From the NCBI GenBank assembly GCA_964368305.1, contig CAYJAB010000009.1:1-50923 (forward strand): DNA of 50,923 bases, read 5' to 3'. Every line of letters starts with the position of its first letter. Position 1 is the stretch's first letter. This document shows, one piece after another, positions 7,689-17,270 of this stretch. The stretch is from CAYJAB01 sp964368305 (lineage in GTDB: Bacteria > Bacillota_I > Bacilli_A > Erysipelotrichales > Erysipelotrichaceae). A program made the translations under genes and the position numbers. Under the pieces are notes generated by a model that ran no database searches, was not told where the DNA came from, and saw nothing but the letters and a program-made list of their open reading frames with translations.

Positions 7689-8906
7689 CTACGCTTCAAT
7701 ATTCTTTTCTTTTGCCATTTCTATAAATACATTCTTCATACGTGCTAAAGCATCAATTGCACGCGCATCATCCATAAAACAACCGATTACAACACGAATA
7801 TAACCTTCCCCTTCTGAACCATACTGTGCACCACTATTTACAAGTACATGTGCGTCATCTTGAATACGTTTAACAACCTCTGCACTTGTTCCCAGCTTAC
7901 TAATATTAATCCACGCCAGAAACCCACTTTCAATCGGTGTCAAAGATACACACTTTAAAGTAGAGAAAAGTTCTGTTACTTTTTCAATGCGTTTTATAAA
8001 TTTTTCTTTTACCCAAGGTAAATACGTTGTATCATCCATAACTATATTTGCAGCTAAATGATTCACAGTTCCTGTTGCCCCTAGTACATTTACTGCAGCA
8101 CCATATAATACATCCATGATTGTATCACATGCATAAATATACCCAACTCTAAAACCACTCATCCCATATCCTTTAGAAAAACTACATACAGTCAATGTTC
8201 TTTCAAATAAACCATCGAGCGAAGCAGGAGAAATACACTCCTTTGTATAAATATGATCTTCAAATGCTTGATCACTTACTAAAACCAAGTCATGTTTAAC
8301 AATAAAATCACGTAACCCTTCTAAAGATGCACGATTAAATACAGTTGTTGTCGGGTTGTTTGGATGCGTAATAACAACCATTTTAGTTTTACTTGTCACT
8401 CTTCTTTCAAATTCAGAAATACGAAGTTGATATCCATCTTCCTCAAAAATAGGAACATTTACACATTTACCACCTAATAAATCTGTATTCACAAAGTTTG
8501 AAGCATAACTTGGACTTACTACCATGACTTCATCCCCATACTCAATAAAAGGCATCATCGCATAAAGAAGACCACTATCACTTCCAGGTGTAATTATAAT
8601 ATTACGTTCTCCCTGTAGGTTTAGTCCCGTCTTTTTATTAATTGCACTTGCAAGTTTATTTCTTAACACTGTTTGTCCAATTGGTTGAGAGTAATGCATA
8701 ATCTCTTCTTTTTCAATTGCTTGTAATAGACCTTCTTTTACCGATTTTGGAAGAATAGGATCTGGATAAAATGGATCTGCCCATGCCATTAAATCATATC
8801 CTTGTTCAACAAGTTTCATGACTCCACCACCAACATCCGCCTTCGCAACAGAAACAAATAAACCACCTTGTACATCTTTAAATCTTGAATTCATCAAATG
8901 TTTCAT
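7689..8906 (-). CDS. PLP-dependent class I/II aminotransferase
   Basis: Fold-type I aminotransferase of 405 residues. Visible active-site features are YSQPIG near 72-77, HPNNPT (Asn184 region), Asp212 in VSDQAFEDH, and the PLP lysine Lys245 in SFSKGYGMSGFRVGY. It resembles the aspartate/LL-diaminopimelate-type subgroup, but I cannot name the substrate. It lies last in the peptide-degradation locus, 30 bases beyond a terminator that follows the guanylate-kinase-like gene. It may transaminate amino acids released by the peptidases, which is inference. The ribosome binding site is AAAGGAAAA at 8915-8907 on the minus strand. Confidence 0.85.
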   Translation of the reverse strand: MKHLMNSRFKDVQGGLFVSVAKADVGGGVMKLVEQGYDLMAWADPFYPDPILPKSVKEGLLQAIEKEEIMHYSQPIGQTVLRNKLASAINKKTGLNLQGERNIIITPGSDSGLLYAMMPFIEYGDEVMVVSPSYASNFVNTDLLGGKCVNVPIFEEDGYQLRISEFERRVTSKTKMVVITHPNNPTTTVFNRASLEGLRDFIVKHDLVLVSDQAFEDHIYTKECISPASLDGLFERTLTVCSFSKGYGMSGFRVGYIYACDTIMDVLYGAAVNVLGATGTVNHLAANIVMDDTTYLPWVKEKFIKRIEKVTELFSTLKCVSLTPIESGFLAWINISKLGTSAEVVKRIQDDAHVLVNSGAQYGSEGEGYIRVVIGCFMDDARAIDALARMKNVFIEMAKEKNIEA

Positions 8907-8920
8907 AATTTTCCTTTCAA

Positions 8921-8951
8921 CGAGAAAAAGAAATCGCTAAGCGACTTCTTT
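8921..8951 (-). terminator. Terminator after the guanylate-kinase-like gene
   Basis: Minus strand AAAGAAGTCGC (8951-8941), loop TTA, GCGATTTCTTT (8937-8927), then TTCTCG. An 11-pair stem with one G-U pair; the T-tract is interrupted, so it may be leaky. The stop codon of the upstream gene lies in the loop. Confidence 0.6.
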
Positions 8952-9506
8952 CAGCTCCTTTTCTAAAATTTCTTTAATTTCACTTACAGCTTGATCCGTA
9001 TCACATACAGTCACTGTATTTCTAAACAATGGCAATAAATCCATTTCCACTTTTGCCTTTGCAAGACGTTCTTGTACAGAATCTGTGCCTTCATATTTTG
9101 TCTTAATATGTTTTTCTAAATCTTCAAAACATTTAGGTTTTATAAAAATACACACTGCATCTGGGAAATGCAACTTAACTTGCCCTACCCCTTGCGCTTC
9201 TGTATCTATCAAAATATTTTTACCTAAGCTTCTTAACATGTCTACTTGTTGACGAGGAATTCCATAATAGTATCCCCCAAATTCAGTAAACTCAATTAAC
9301 TGACGTTCTTTTACCATTGATTTAAATTCTTTGTGCGTAATGAAATAGTAATCTACTCCATCCACTTCACAGTCTTTTTTAGGACGCGTTGTCACTGATT
9401 TTGTGTAATGTAGTTCAAGACTAGGATCAGCCATTAAAGCATCTTTAATTGGTTTTTTCCCAACAGAACTCGCACCCGTTAATACAATTACAAATGGTTT
9501 TTTCAT
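8937..9506 (-). CDS. Guanylate-kinase-like protein with degenerate P-loop
   Basis: 189 residues, the length of bacterial guanylate kinase. The GMP-binding part is recognisable: TRPKKDCEVDGVDYYF (about 41-56) and FGGYYYGIP. The ATP-binding Walker A is altered: GASSVGKK-P (residues 11-19) has Lys and Pro where Ser/Thr or Gly-Thr normally follow GK. It sits between peptidase and aminotransferase genes, not with rpoZ or dnaK/gmk-type neighbours. Two readings are possible: a diverged kinase that still works, or a pseudo-enzyme that senses a nucleotide. It is probably not the only or main Gmk of the cell, but that cannot be seen in the window. Confidence 0.8.
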   Translation of the reverse strand: MKKPFVIVLTGASSVGKKPIKDALMADPSLELHYTKSVTTRPKKDCEVDGVDYYFITHKEFKSMVKERQLIEFTEFGGYYYGIPRQQVDMLRSLGKNILIDTEAQGVGQVKLHFPDAVCIFIKPKCFEDLEKHIKTKYEGTDSVQERLAKAKVEMDLLPLFRNTVTVCDTDQAVSEIKEILEKELKEVA

Positions 9507-9517
9507 AAGTTTTCCTC

Positions 9518-10756
9518 CTATTTTACTAAATAAATTTTATCTCTTCCTTTTGCTAAATAATGAATTTGTTTTCCATCATAAGCAATTGTTTCTTCTGAAT
9601 ATACAAATACTTCTTTATCAGAGAACTCTGGAATCATCGTTTTAATATTTAATTCAAGCGCATAACACGTATTTGGATATAAAGGATATTCTCCTCTTCC
9701 TTTAATAAAACTTTGTTGATTATGAAGTCCTATTGTTGGACCAGGGCCATGTCCATAATGTCCAATTGGATGCGTATACAGCATCGCTTTAATACCTTCT
9801 TCTTTCGCTTGATTTAAAGAAAGTTCTAATACTTCATTTCCTTCTCTTCCAACTTTATAATGACTTGCTACAATATCTTGGAAACGATTGTTTATTTTTA
9901 ATCCATCAACTAAATAAGATGGAACTTCTGTTTCCCCATCTTTAGGTACATACGCCAAACGTTGATGGTCTGTACATAATCCTAAATAAACAAGTCCAAA
10001 GTCAACATGCAATAAATCCCCTTTTTGAATTACAACATCTTCTTCCCACATTGGAGAGCATCCATATCTTTGAACATCAATTGTTGGTGGAAACCAAAAT
10101 GGCAACCCTAAGTTATTTACTTCTTGTTTTAACCACCACATTAAATCCGTATTTGTTGTAACACCCGGTGTGATTACTTTAGATGAGAATCCTTCTCTTA
10201 CAATATCCATCGCAAGTTCAGAAATCTCATAGTATTTTTCAATTTCCACATCAAGTCTTGTTTCTAAAAAGTGAAGACATAATTTTTCAGCACTAACAAA
10301 TTTATCGATGATCTCTTGTGGCATTTCCGCTGCAAAATCATCATAAATTTGTTTAGTTAAACCATCCCCAAACGCATACCAATGCGAATAATTTAAACCT
10401 ATTGTTTTAGGATTGATTTCTTTAATTAAGTTTCCAATAAACTCAAATTGATCATCGTCAATTCCATTAAATGGAGATTCATAATATGGATTCAACTCAG
10501 GGTTTGGTCTTCCAATATGATATCTTTTAAATCCATCTTTCGTATTTGCGAAGATCAAACAAGTCAATCTTCTTGCTGTTGGAAATGTAGTTGGTGTAAT
10601 AAACTCCAATACTGGATCTTCGTTGTATTCTTTGGCGAAAATCACCCACATATCAATATCAAATTCTTTCATCATACCTGGAATTAAATCAAGTTTAGCT
10701 GGTAAATTTGCATCAATCCAAGCATATTGCTCTTTAAGCGGTAATACTTTTCTCAT
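9518..10756 (-). CDS. M24 family metallopeptidase (aminopeptidase P/prolidase-like), copy 1
   Basis: Creatinase/prolidase-fold peptidase, 412 residues. The N-terminal creatinase-like domain spans about 1-165 and the pita-bread catalytic domain about 170-405. Metal ligands are apparent at Asp252 (HVDFG), Asp263 (CTDHQR), His333 in HPIGHYGHGPG, Glu368 (ALELN) and Glu389 (SEETIAY). It is the most divergent of four M24 copies in the locus. It overlaps the MFS gene by 23 bases, indicating translational coupling. The ribosome binding site GGGGG lies ahead of its ATG, inside the MFS gene end. Probable job: removing N-terminal residues from, or splitting, proline peptides. The substrate is inferred. 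Confidence 0.88.
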   Translation of the reverse strand: MRKVLPLKEQYAWIDANLPAKLDLIPGMMKEFDIDMWVIFAKEYNEDPVLEFITPTTFPTARRLTCLIFANTKDGFKRYHIGRPNPELNPYYESPFNGIDDDQFEFIGNLIKEINPKTIGLNYSHWYAFGDGLTKQIYDDFAAEMPQEIIDKFVSAEKLCLHFLETRLDVEIEKYYEISELAMDIVREGFSSKVITPGVTTNTDLMWWLKQEVNNLGLPFWFPPTIDVQRYGCSPMWEEDVVIQKGDLLHVDFGLVYLGLCTDHQRLAYVPKDGETEVPSYLVDGLKINNRFQDIVASHYKVGREGNEVLELSLNQAKEEGIKAMLYTHPIGHYGHGPGPTIGLHNQQSFIKGRGEYPLYPNTCYALELNIKTMIPEFSDKEVFVYSEETIAYDGKQIHYLAKGRDKIYLVK

Positions 10757-11945
10757 CTTTTGACCCCCTATTTGTCTTTTTATATAAATAAACTGAAATA
10801 ATAAAACATGCTATAAAACAAAGTGATGCAAATGTAAACGATAAACTTGCTCCACTGCTGTAAATAAATCCTGCAAAAAGTGAACCACCTACCATACCTA
10901 AAGCATTGATAGAGTTATAAAACCCCATGACTTGTCCACTGTTATTTTCAGTACTGCGTCTTGAAATCAAATTTTGCTGCATCGGTACAAATATTGCATT
11001 TAACCCATAGTACACTAAATTCAATACTACAAATATTGCGAATTCTTTATTTACAGAAACTAAGAATGTCATTGTACTTGCTAGCGCAAATACATAAATA
11101 ATTGACTTACTAATGTTTGTTTTCTTAGTTAAATACATTGAAATTGTAAGATTTGTTATCAGGGCAATCATTCCAATTGCTGCTTTTAAAACCCCATTAT
11201 AATTTGGTGTAAACCCATAAAAATCTTTTATATAATAATTAAAACATTGATCATATGCCGTTGCACCAAAAGATGCAATCATTAATCTTAAGAAAAAAAG
11301 CGCAAACAGCGGTGTAATAAAATACTTCGCTTCCAAAAATGGTTTAATTGGATTTGCTTTTTTCAATAATTCAACAGGCTTTAGTTTTGCACGTTCTTTT
11401 TCAACATCTTTTAAGAATGTTAAAATTAATATTCCTGATGTTGTTAAAAATATAACTTGAAGCGCAAACAATAATGAAATTGAATACGTTCCAATTAATC
11501 CACCTACTAAAAACCCTACAGGACCAAATACAGATTGAAGCGATGCTCCAATAATTAAATTACGTCCTTTTGTTTTCTCATCACTTAAATCAATAATATA
11601 CGTTAATTGTGTAACAGAAATTCCTCCAATGAAAAATCCTGATACTAATCTTGCTAATATTATACCAGATTCAGTTGTCATTGACCCAAATAAAAATTGA
11701 CCAAACGCATATCCCATGCAACAAATACCTAGTATTTTAATACGCCCTACAGAATCACTGATTTTCCCAAAAAGCGGTGAAACAGAGAAATTTGCCAAAG
11801 CCATTGCTGCAAAAGATACCCCAAACATATAATCATTTAATTCTAAATTTTGAATCAATGTCGGAGTAACCGGATGCGCAAAATTTGCGCTGATCGTTTG
11901 AAACACCATTAAAGCAAAGTATACATTTAACGATGCTTTTTTCAT
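10734..11945 (-). CDS. Major facilitator superfamily transporter
   Basis: 403 residues with about 12 predicted hydrophobic helices. The MFS signature is seen after helix 2 (SPLFGKISDSVGRIKILG, residues about 55-72), and a basic central loop lies around 178-200 (KDVEKERAKLKPVELLKK). The arrangement resembles drug/H+ antiporter-type MFS proteins. It overlaps pepD by four bases and the M24 copy 1 gene by 23 bases, so it belongs to the peptidase transcript. In that setting it may export or import amino acids or dipeptides. This is a guess; the sequence alone does not give the substrate. Confidence 0.85.
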   Translation of the reverse strand: MKKASLNVYFALMVFQTISANFAHPVTPTLIQNLELNDYMFGVSFAAMALANFSVSPLFGKISDSVGRIKILGICCMGYAFGQFLFGSMTTESGIILARLVSGFFIGGISVTQLTYIIDLSDEKTKGRNLIIGASLQSVFGPVGFLVGGLIGTYSISLLFALQVIFLTTSGILILTFLKDVEKERAKLKPVELLKKANPIKPFLEAKYFITPLFALFFLRLMIASFGATAYDQCFNYYIKDFYGFTPNYNGVLKAAIGMIALITNLTISMYLTKKTNISKSIIYVFALASTMTFLVSVNKEFAIFVVLNLVYYGLNAIFVPMQQNLISRRSTENNSGQVMGFYNSINALGMVGGSLFAGFIYSSGASLSFTFASLCFIACFIISVYLYKKTNRGSKDEKSITA

Positions 11946-13372
11946 ACAAGTCTAGTTAAGAGTTCTTTTAAAACTTTATAACATCTTTCAAATGAAGCTA
12001 AATCCATTCTTTCTGCTGGTGTATGAATACTTTCTGTAATCGGACCATAACTAATAATATTTACAGGATCTAAAAGTGAATCAAAGACCCCACATTCACA
12101 TCCACCATGTGCTGCAACACTAATCATATCTTTTTGATATTTTTCTTTATATACAGCCATTAGTGCATCACGTAATGGATTAATATCCTTGAAATTCCAT
12201 CCTGGATACGATGCATCAAATTGAATATCCACATCATATAAATTACATAATTCCTCAAGTGCATACGCCATTTCATCAATAGATTCATTAATTGCACTAC
12301 GAAGTGAATAATTAATTTCAACTTGATTTTTAACTGTTTTAACAATCCCCATATTTAATGATGTTAATGTTAATCCTGGTATTTTCATACTTTTGCTTAA
12401 CAATCCGTTTGGAAGCAAATACATAAAAGTGACGAATTGTTTTGAATCTTCCACACTATATGCATGTACTTTTCTTTCTTCTTTTTCAACTTCAATATAA
12501 AACCCTTCATCTGAAAACTCAAGAAGAGTTTTAATTGCTTTAGACTGTGCAGAAATGATTTCATCTACTTTACTATTGTTGCATGATACAAATATTGCAT
12601 CACATTCTCTTGGAATTGCATTGTCTTGAAGTCCACCATCAATTCTTACTAATTGAATCTTACATTCTTTTTGTAAATGATATAAAATTCGAGCTGCAAT
12701 TTTATTACTATTTCCAAGTTCCTTATCAATATTTCCACCACTGTGTCCACCTTTCAATCCACGGATTTTTAAAGTGTAGACATCTCCAAATACTTCAATC
12801 GTTTCATATGATTTAACAAGCGCTGCACGACGTCCACCCGCAGATGAAATTAATGTCGTATGCTCCCCGCCACCATCAAGGCAAATGTAATTGCGTGCTG
12901 TAAAATATTCTTTCTTTAAGTTTTGAGCACCAAATAAACCAACTTCTTCCTGTACCGTAAATGCACATTCTAATGGGGGATGATTATAATCATTTTCATC
13001 CAAAAGCGTTAACATATAAGCTACACCATGACCATCATCTGCGCCTAATGTTGTATTATTTGCATAAATCCATCCATCTTCTAAGCGAATTTCGATAGGA
13101 TCTACTAAAAAATCATGATCTGAATCTACATTTTTTTCTGGAACCATATCCATATGTGCTTGAAGAAGTACAGCAGGTGCATTTTCATAACCAGCACTGC
13201 CCTCTTTATAAATCACTACATTATACATTTCATCTTGAATATATCTAAGTCCTCTTTCTTTTGCGAAACTAACTAAATAATCACTCAATGGTTTTTCATT
13301 AAAAGAACCATGTGGATATTTACAAATTTCTTCAAAAAAACGAACACATTTTTCATTTGAAGCTATTTTCAT
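11942..13372 (-). CDS. pepD: Aminoacyl-histidine dipeptidase (Xaa-His dipeptidase, M20 family)
   Basis: PepD-like zinc dipeptidase of 476 residues, normal family length; releases His from dipeptides such as carnosine-type and other Xaa-His substrates. Metal and catalytic motifs in order: HMDMVPEK (about 79-86), LGADDGHGVAY (about 115-125), QEEVGLFGAQ (about 149-158, catalytic Glu pair), LDGGGEHT and the C-terminal ESIHTPAERM. The ribosome binding site AAAGGAG lies before the ATG. It is joined by a one-base gap to the M24 gene upstream and overlaps the MFS gene downstream, so it is co-transcribed with both. Confidence 0.93.
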   Translation of the reverse strand: MKIASNEKCVRFFEEICKYPHGSFNEKPLSDYLVSFAKERGLRYIQDEMYNVVIYKEGSAGYENAPAVLLQAHMDMVPEKNVDSDHDFLVDPIEIRLEDGWIYANNTTLGADDGHGVAYMLTLLDENDYNHPPLECAFTVQEEVGLFGAQNLKKEYFTARNYICLDGGGEHTTLISSAGGRRAALVKSYETIEVFGDVYTLKIRGLKGGHSGGNIDKELGNSNKIAARILYHLQKECKIQLVRIDGGLQDNAIPRECDAIFVSCNNSKVDEIISAQSKAIKTLLEFSDEGFYIEVEKEERKVHAYSVEDSKQFVTFMYLLPNGLLSKSMKIPGLTLTSLNMGIVKTVKNQVEINYSLRSAINESIDEMAYALEELCNLYDVDIQFDASYPGWNFKDINPLRDALMAVYKEKYQKDMISVAAHGGCECGVFDSLLDPVNIISYGPITESIHTPAERMDLASFERCYKVLKELLTRLV

Positions 13373-13373
13373 T

Positions 13374-14573
13374 TTAATTCTCCTTTTTCAATCTAACAAG
13401 AATAAGTTCTTGTTGAGGCTCAACAAGCCACTTAGCACCTTCACTTGTAATCACAGCCATTTCTTCAATACCAATTCTTCCTTGTGAAACACGTACGCTT
13501 GGCTCTATTGTAAATACATTTCCAATATCAAGCGGTGTATCAATAAGTTCAGGTCTATTATATCTTTCGCGACGATTCGCAAGCAATGTACCACCATCAT
13601 GTGTTTGATGCCCTACTTGATGTCCAAGTGCTGCATTCCATGATTCATATCCTTGAGCAATGACATAATCTCTTGCGACTTTATCCACCTCAAACCCAGT
13701 TGTACCTGCTTTTAATGCATCAAAGGCAAGTTTAATTGCATCTCTTACTGCATAAAATCCATGTTTTACTTCATCTGGTGCATCTGTTTCATCATCTTTT
13801 AAAACATAATACATCCTTTGAAGGTCACTACAATACCCATCTTTTGATACTCCATAATCAATATTAATTACATATCCTTTTACAACCGGTGTTTCTATGA
13901 TTCCCATATGTCCTGCAGGAACATTTGGATCTACACTTACACCAGGACATTGAGATGGGGTCCATGACATACCATACCCTTCATTTTTTGCAACATCATG
14001 TAAGTAATTAAATATATCCAATGATGTACTTCCTTCTTTCAACATAGTTGGAACACTTTCTAAGTATTCAAGTGCTTTTTCAGCTGTATGTTTAATTAAC
14101 TTAATTTGTTGTGCAGTTTTTTGACCACGTACTTTTGAAATAATAGGAAATGCAGATACAATTTCACCTTCAAAATTAATTGAAGCTAAATAACGATCTA
14201 ATTTATTTTTGAACCCTAAAGTCAACCCATCTGCTGCTGCATCATTTTTACTATAATTAAGCGCAAGCACTTTTGGTTGTAGCACTGCAAGTTTTTTTAC
14301 AACTTCCTCCATCATTTCACCTTGATATGAAATGATTTCATCAATGCCTTCAATTAATTTAAATCCTTCTAAATCAAGTTCACTTACAACTGCATAACAT
14401 TTTTCTTGTGTAAAAATAAATGCTGATGTAATAATAAACTCCATATCCCCTAAAACAGGTAATATCGGTTCACTTCGCATAATTGTTTCTCTACCCATCA
14501 CCAACCATGCATCGATGTTATTCTCTTTTAAAGAATGAAAAATAAGCGGTAATTTGTCTTTATTTAAGTTCAT
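13374..14573 (-). CDS. M24 family Xaa-Pro peptidase, copy 2
   Basis: 399 residues; creatinase-like N-terminal domain (about 1-150) and M24 catalytic domain (about 155-395). Ligands are seen at Asp239 (NIDYG), Asp250 (CSDLQR), the His of LGHQVGHQTHDGG, Glu357 (FTIEPSV) and Glu371 (IGIEE). It is closely related in motif pattern to copy 3 (LQRMYYVLKD versus MQRMYYVLKD), suggesting local duplication. It is the first gene after the oppA terminator, followed at once by pepD. The ribosome binding site is a GGGG at 14583-14580. Exact specificity (Xaa-Pro dipeptidase or aminopeptidase P) cannot be decided. Confidence 0.88.
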   Translation of the reverse strand: MNLNKDKLPLIFHSLKENNIDAWLVMGRETIMRSEPILPVLGDMEFIITSAFIFTQEKCYAVVSELDLEGFKLIEGIDEIISYQGEMMEEVVKKLAVLQPKVLALNYSKNDAAADGLTLGFKNKLDRYLASINFEGEIVSAFPIISKVRGQKTAQQIKLIKHTAEKALEYLESVPTMLKEGSTSLDIFNYLHDVAKNEGYGMSWTPSQCPGVSVDPNVPAGHMGIIETPVVKGYVINIDYGVSKDGYCSDLQRMYYVLKDDETDAPDEVKHGFYAVRDAIKLAFDALKAGTTGFEVDKVARDYVIAQGYESWNAALGHQVGHQTHDGGTLLANRRERYNRPELIDTPLDIGNVFTIEPSVRVSQGRIGIEEMAVITSEGAKWLVEPQQELILVRLKKEN

Positions 14574-14590
14574 GTTTTTCCCCTATCATT

Positions 14591-14622
14591 AAAAATAGAG
14601 GTGTTAGTCGCCTAACACCTCT
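14591..14622 (-). terminator. oppA terminator
   Basis: Minus strand AGAGGTGTTAG (14622-14612), loop GCGA, CTAACACCTCT (14607-14597), then ATTTTT. A strong 11-pair stem that ends the opp transcript just before M24 copy 2. Confidence 0.9.
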
Positions 14623-14637
14623 TTGAGTCTTTTTATA

Positions 14638-16281
14638 CTATTCTGCGATTTCAACAAAACGCATATCTAAAGCACCATCTGGACTACTTCCAAGATTAGA
14701 TACGTTAGTACTAATTAACATTGGATTTGTGTATCCAAATAATGGAATGATGTATGCTTGTTCAGCTACGAAGTACTCTTCAGCAGCATGTAACATTTCC
14801 ATACGTTTTACAGGATCTTTTTCAAGATTTGCATCTGCAACCATTTGGTCATATACTGGGTCATTAACTGCAGGTGTTGTTCCTTGAGATGATCTTAAGT
14901 ACATTTCTAAGTAGATCATTGGATCTAAGTAGTCTGCAGAGTTTGCATGACGTGCAAGTTCATAATCAGAATTTGTACGATCATCAAAGAATACACGGAT
15001 TTCTCCAGTTTTAAGTTCTAAATCAACACCAACTTCTTTAAATTGAGCTTGAAGAACTTGTGCAACGTCTCTATGCATTGTAGAGTCATTGTAGTAGTAA
15101 GAAATTTCAAGTGGATTTTCTGTTGTATATCCAGCTTCAGTTAATAATCTAATTGCTTCTTCTTTATTGTATTCAGAAAGTAAAGCAACATCATCTGCTT
15201 CAGTACGGAAGTCTCCAGTTGCACCTGGAATTCCTTTAGGAACGATTCCATGTAATGCATATTGAGTAGAACCTGCATCCAATACAGCTAATAAAGATTC
15301 TCTATCTACAGCATAATTTAATGCTTTTCTTACATTAACATCTTTTAAAGCTTCAGGCGCTTTGTCACCAGTGTTAATTGTTACGAAATAGTTAATTACA
15401 TATGGATCAATTGTGAAGAATTCATCAGTTCCATCATATGTATGAATTGCACTTGATGGTACAAGTTCAGCAAAATCAATTTCCCCTGCTTTAAATGCAT
15501 TTAATTGAGCATCTGCATCTGGCATAATTTTAAATACGATTTTATCTAAAGTTACTTCATCCGCTAATCTATAGTTAGGATTTGGAACTAAAACGATTTC
15601 TTCTTTATCACTAATTGATTCAACCATGAACGCACCTGTTACTGGTGTTCCTACTTCATTTGCCCATGCACTTTCAGCTTCAACAGCATAATCTTCTCTC
15701 ATTGGGAAGAATGTACCTTGAGTTAAAAGGCTAACGAAATAAGGTGTATCTTTTTGAATTGTGATTTCTAATGTTTTGTCATCAATAGCTACAACTCCCA
15801 TTTCTGGAAGATCAGCGATTGCTACATTTACGCTTTCAGAAAGTAATGCACTTGCTTCTTTTCCACCTTCAACATTTTTTGTAATGAATGAAGAGTAGTA
15901 AGCATCAGTTGGACCATATCCTACAGCACGTTTGATTCCGTATACAAAATCATGTGCAGTAATTGGTTGTCCATCACTCCAGTTTGCATCGATTAATTTA
16001 AATGTATAAACTAATCCATCTTCGCTTACTGTATATGATTCTGCAAGCTCATTTACAAGCTCTCCAGACTCATTTACACCAAACAAACCTTCATACATTT
16101 GTGATACTACTTTGTTTGTTACAGCATCACCAGCGATCGCTGGATCTAAATACGTTGGCTCCCCACCAAGTGCATAAGTAAACACTTTTTCAACTGGAGC
16201 ATCTGGATCTTCATTTGTAGATGATGAACATCCTGTTAGCGCTAATAAAGCAACTAATAAAATTAATAATAATTTTTTCAT
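14638..16281 (-). CDS. oppA: Oligopeptide ABC transporter substrate-binding lipoprotein
   Basis: Family 5 extracellular solute-binding protein, 547 residues. A lipoprotein signal peptide ends in LTGC, so Cys18 is the predicted lipid anchor, followed by a Ser/Asp/Glu-rich linker. Family hallmarks are YLDPAIAGD, LVPNPNYR, AFKAGEIDFA and VRKALNYAVDRE. It is the last gene of the opp operon, 12 bases after oppF, and is followed by a strong terminator. It captures peptides outside the membrane for OppBC. Having the binding protein last rather than first is less usual but known. Confidence 0.95.
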   Translation of the reverse strand: MKKLLLILLVALLALTGCSSSTNEDPDAPVEKVFTYALGGEPTYLDPAIAGDAVTNKVVSQMYEGLFGVNESGELVNELAESYTVSEDGLVYTFKLIDANWSDGQPITAHDFVYGIKRAVGYGPTDAYYSSFITKNVEGGKEASALLSESVNVAIADLPEMGVVAIDDKTLEITIQKDTPYFVSLLTQGTFFPMREDYAVEAESAWANEVGTPVTGAFMVESISDKEEIVLVPNPNYRLADEVTLDKIVFKIMPDADAQLNAFKAGEIDFAELVPSSAIHTYDGTDEFFTIDPYVINYFVTINTGDKAPEALKDVNVRKALNYAVDRESLLAVLDAGSTQYALHGIVPKGIPGATGDFRTEADDVALLSEYNKEEAIRLLTEAGYTTENPLEISYYYNDSTMHRDVAQVLQAQFKEVGVDLELKTGEIRVFFDDRTNSDYELARHANSADYLDPMIYLEMYLRSSQGTTPAVNDPVYDQMVADANLEKDPVKRMEMLHAAEEYFVAEQAYIIPLFGYTNPMLISTNVSNLGSSPDGALDMRFVEIAE

Positions 16282-16293
16282 TTTTTTCTCCTT

Positions 16294-17268
16294 TTACCTT
16301 TCGTATAAGAAACATGCCACTTCACGTGTTCCCACCTTCACAAGCTTTGGTACTTCTTCTTCACAACGTTTTTCACAATATGGACAACGTGTTCTAAAAG
16401 TACACCCAGATGGTGGATTAATTGGAGATGGCAGTTCTCCTTCCAATACAATTCTTTGTTTTGTCTTCGCAGCTTTTGGATCAGGTATTGGTGCTGATGA
16501 CAAAAGTGCTTTTGTATAAGGATGAAGTGGATTGCTATATAGTTCATTGGATTCCCCCAACTCAACCATTCTACCTAAATACATAACTCCAATTCTATCA
16601 CTTATATGTTTTACCATACCTAAGTCATGGGCAATGAATAGGTAGGCTACTCCCAATTCTTTTTGTATCTTTTCAAGTAAGTTAATAACCTGTGCTTGAA
16701 TTGATACGTCTAGTGCTGATATCGGCTCATCACAAACAATAAACTTTGGATTAAGTGCAAGTGCACGCGCGATACCAATACGTTGTCTTTGTCCTCCTGA
16801 GAATTCATGAGGATAACGACGAATGTGATCAGGTTTTAACCCTACCACTTGAAGAAGTTCTTGTACTTTCGCATTTCTTTCTTCTTTATTTGCATAAATA
16901 TTATGCACATCCATTGGTTCTCTAATAATTTCACCAACAGTCATACGCGGATTTAAGGATGCATAAGGATCTTGAAAGATCATCTGTGCATTTTTACGAT
17001 ACTGCTTTAAATCTTTATTTTTCTTTTTAGCGATATCTTCACCTTCAAATACAATTTCTCCACTTGTTGGCGTATAGATACGCATAATACAACGTCCTAA
17101 TGTACTTTTACCGCATCCTGATTCACCAACAAGTCCAAATGTTTCACCAGACTTAATATTGAATGAAATTCCATCCACAGCTTTGACATAACTTTTCTTT
17201 CTAGTAAGAGGTTTTGTAACATCAAAGTGCATTTTTAAATCATTGACTTCTAATACGTAGTTACTCAT
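16294..17268 (-). CDS. oppF: Oligopeptide ABC transporter ATP-binding protein OppF
   Basis: 324-residue ATPase subunit of the peptide importer. Walker A GESGCGKST (about 52-60), Q-loop MIFQDPYASLNPRM, signature FSGGQRQRIGIARAL, Walker B FIVCDEPISALD, and switch His in LFIAHDLGMV. The C-terminal oligopeptide-transporter extension has the usual cysteine cluster (CTFRTRCPYCEKRC). It lies two bases from oppD and works as a heterodimer with it. Confidence 0.95.
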   Translation of the reverse strand: MSNYVLEVNDLKMHFDVTKPLTRKKSYVKAVDGISFNIKSGETFGLVGESGCGKSTLGRCIMRIYTPTSGEIVFEGEDIAKKKNKDLKQYRKNAQMIFQDPYASLNPRMTVGEIIREPMDVHNIYANKEERNAKVQELLQVVGLKPDHIRRYPHEFSGGQRQRIGIARALALNPKFIVCDEPISALDVSIQAQVINLLEKIQKELGVAYLFIAHDLGMVKHISDRIGVMYLGRMVELGESNELYSNPLHPYTKALLSSAPIPDPKAAKTKQRIVLEGELPSPINPPSGCTFRTRCPYCEKRCEEEVPKLVKVGTREVACFLYER

Positions 17269-17270
17269 TT

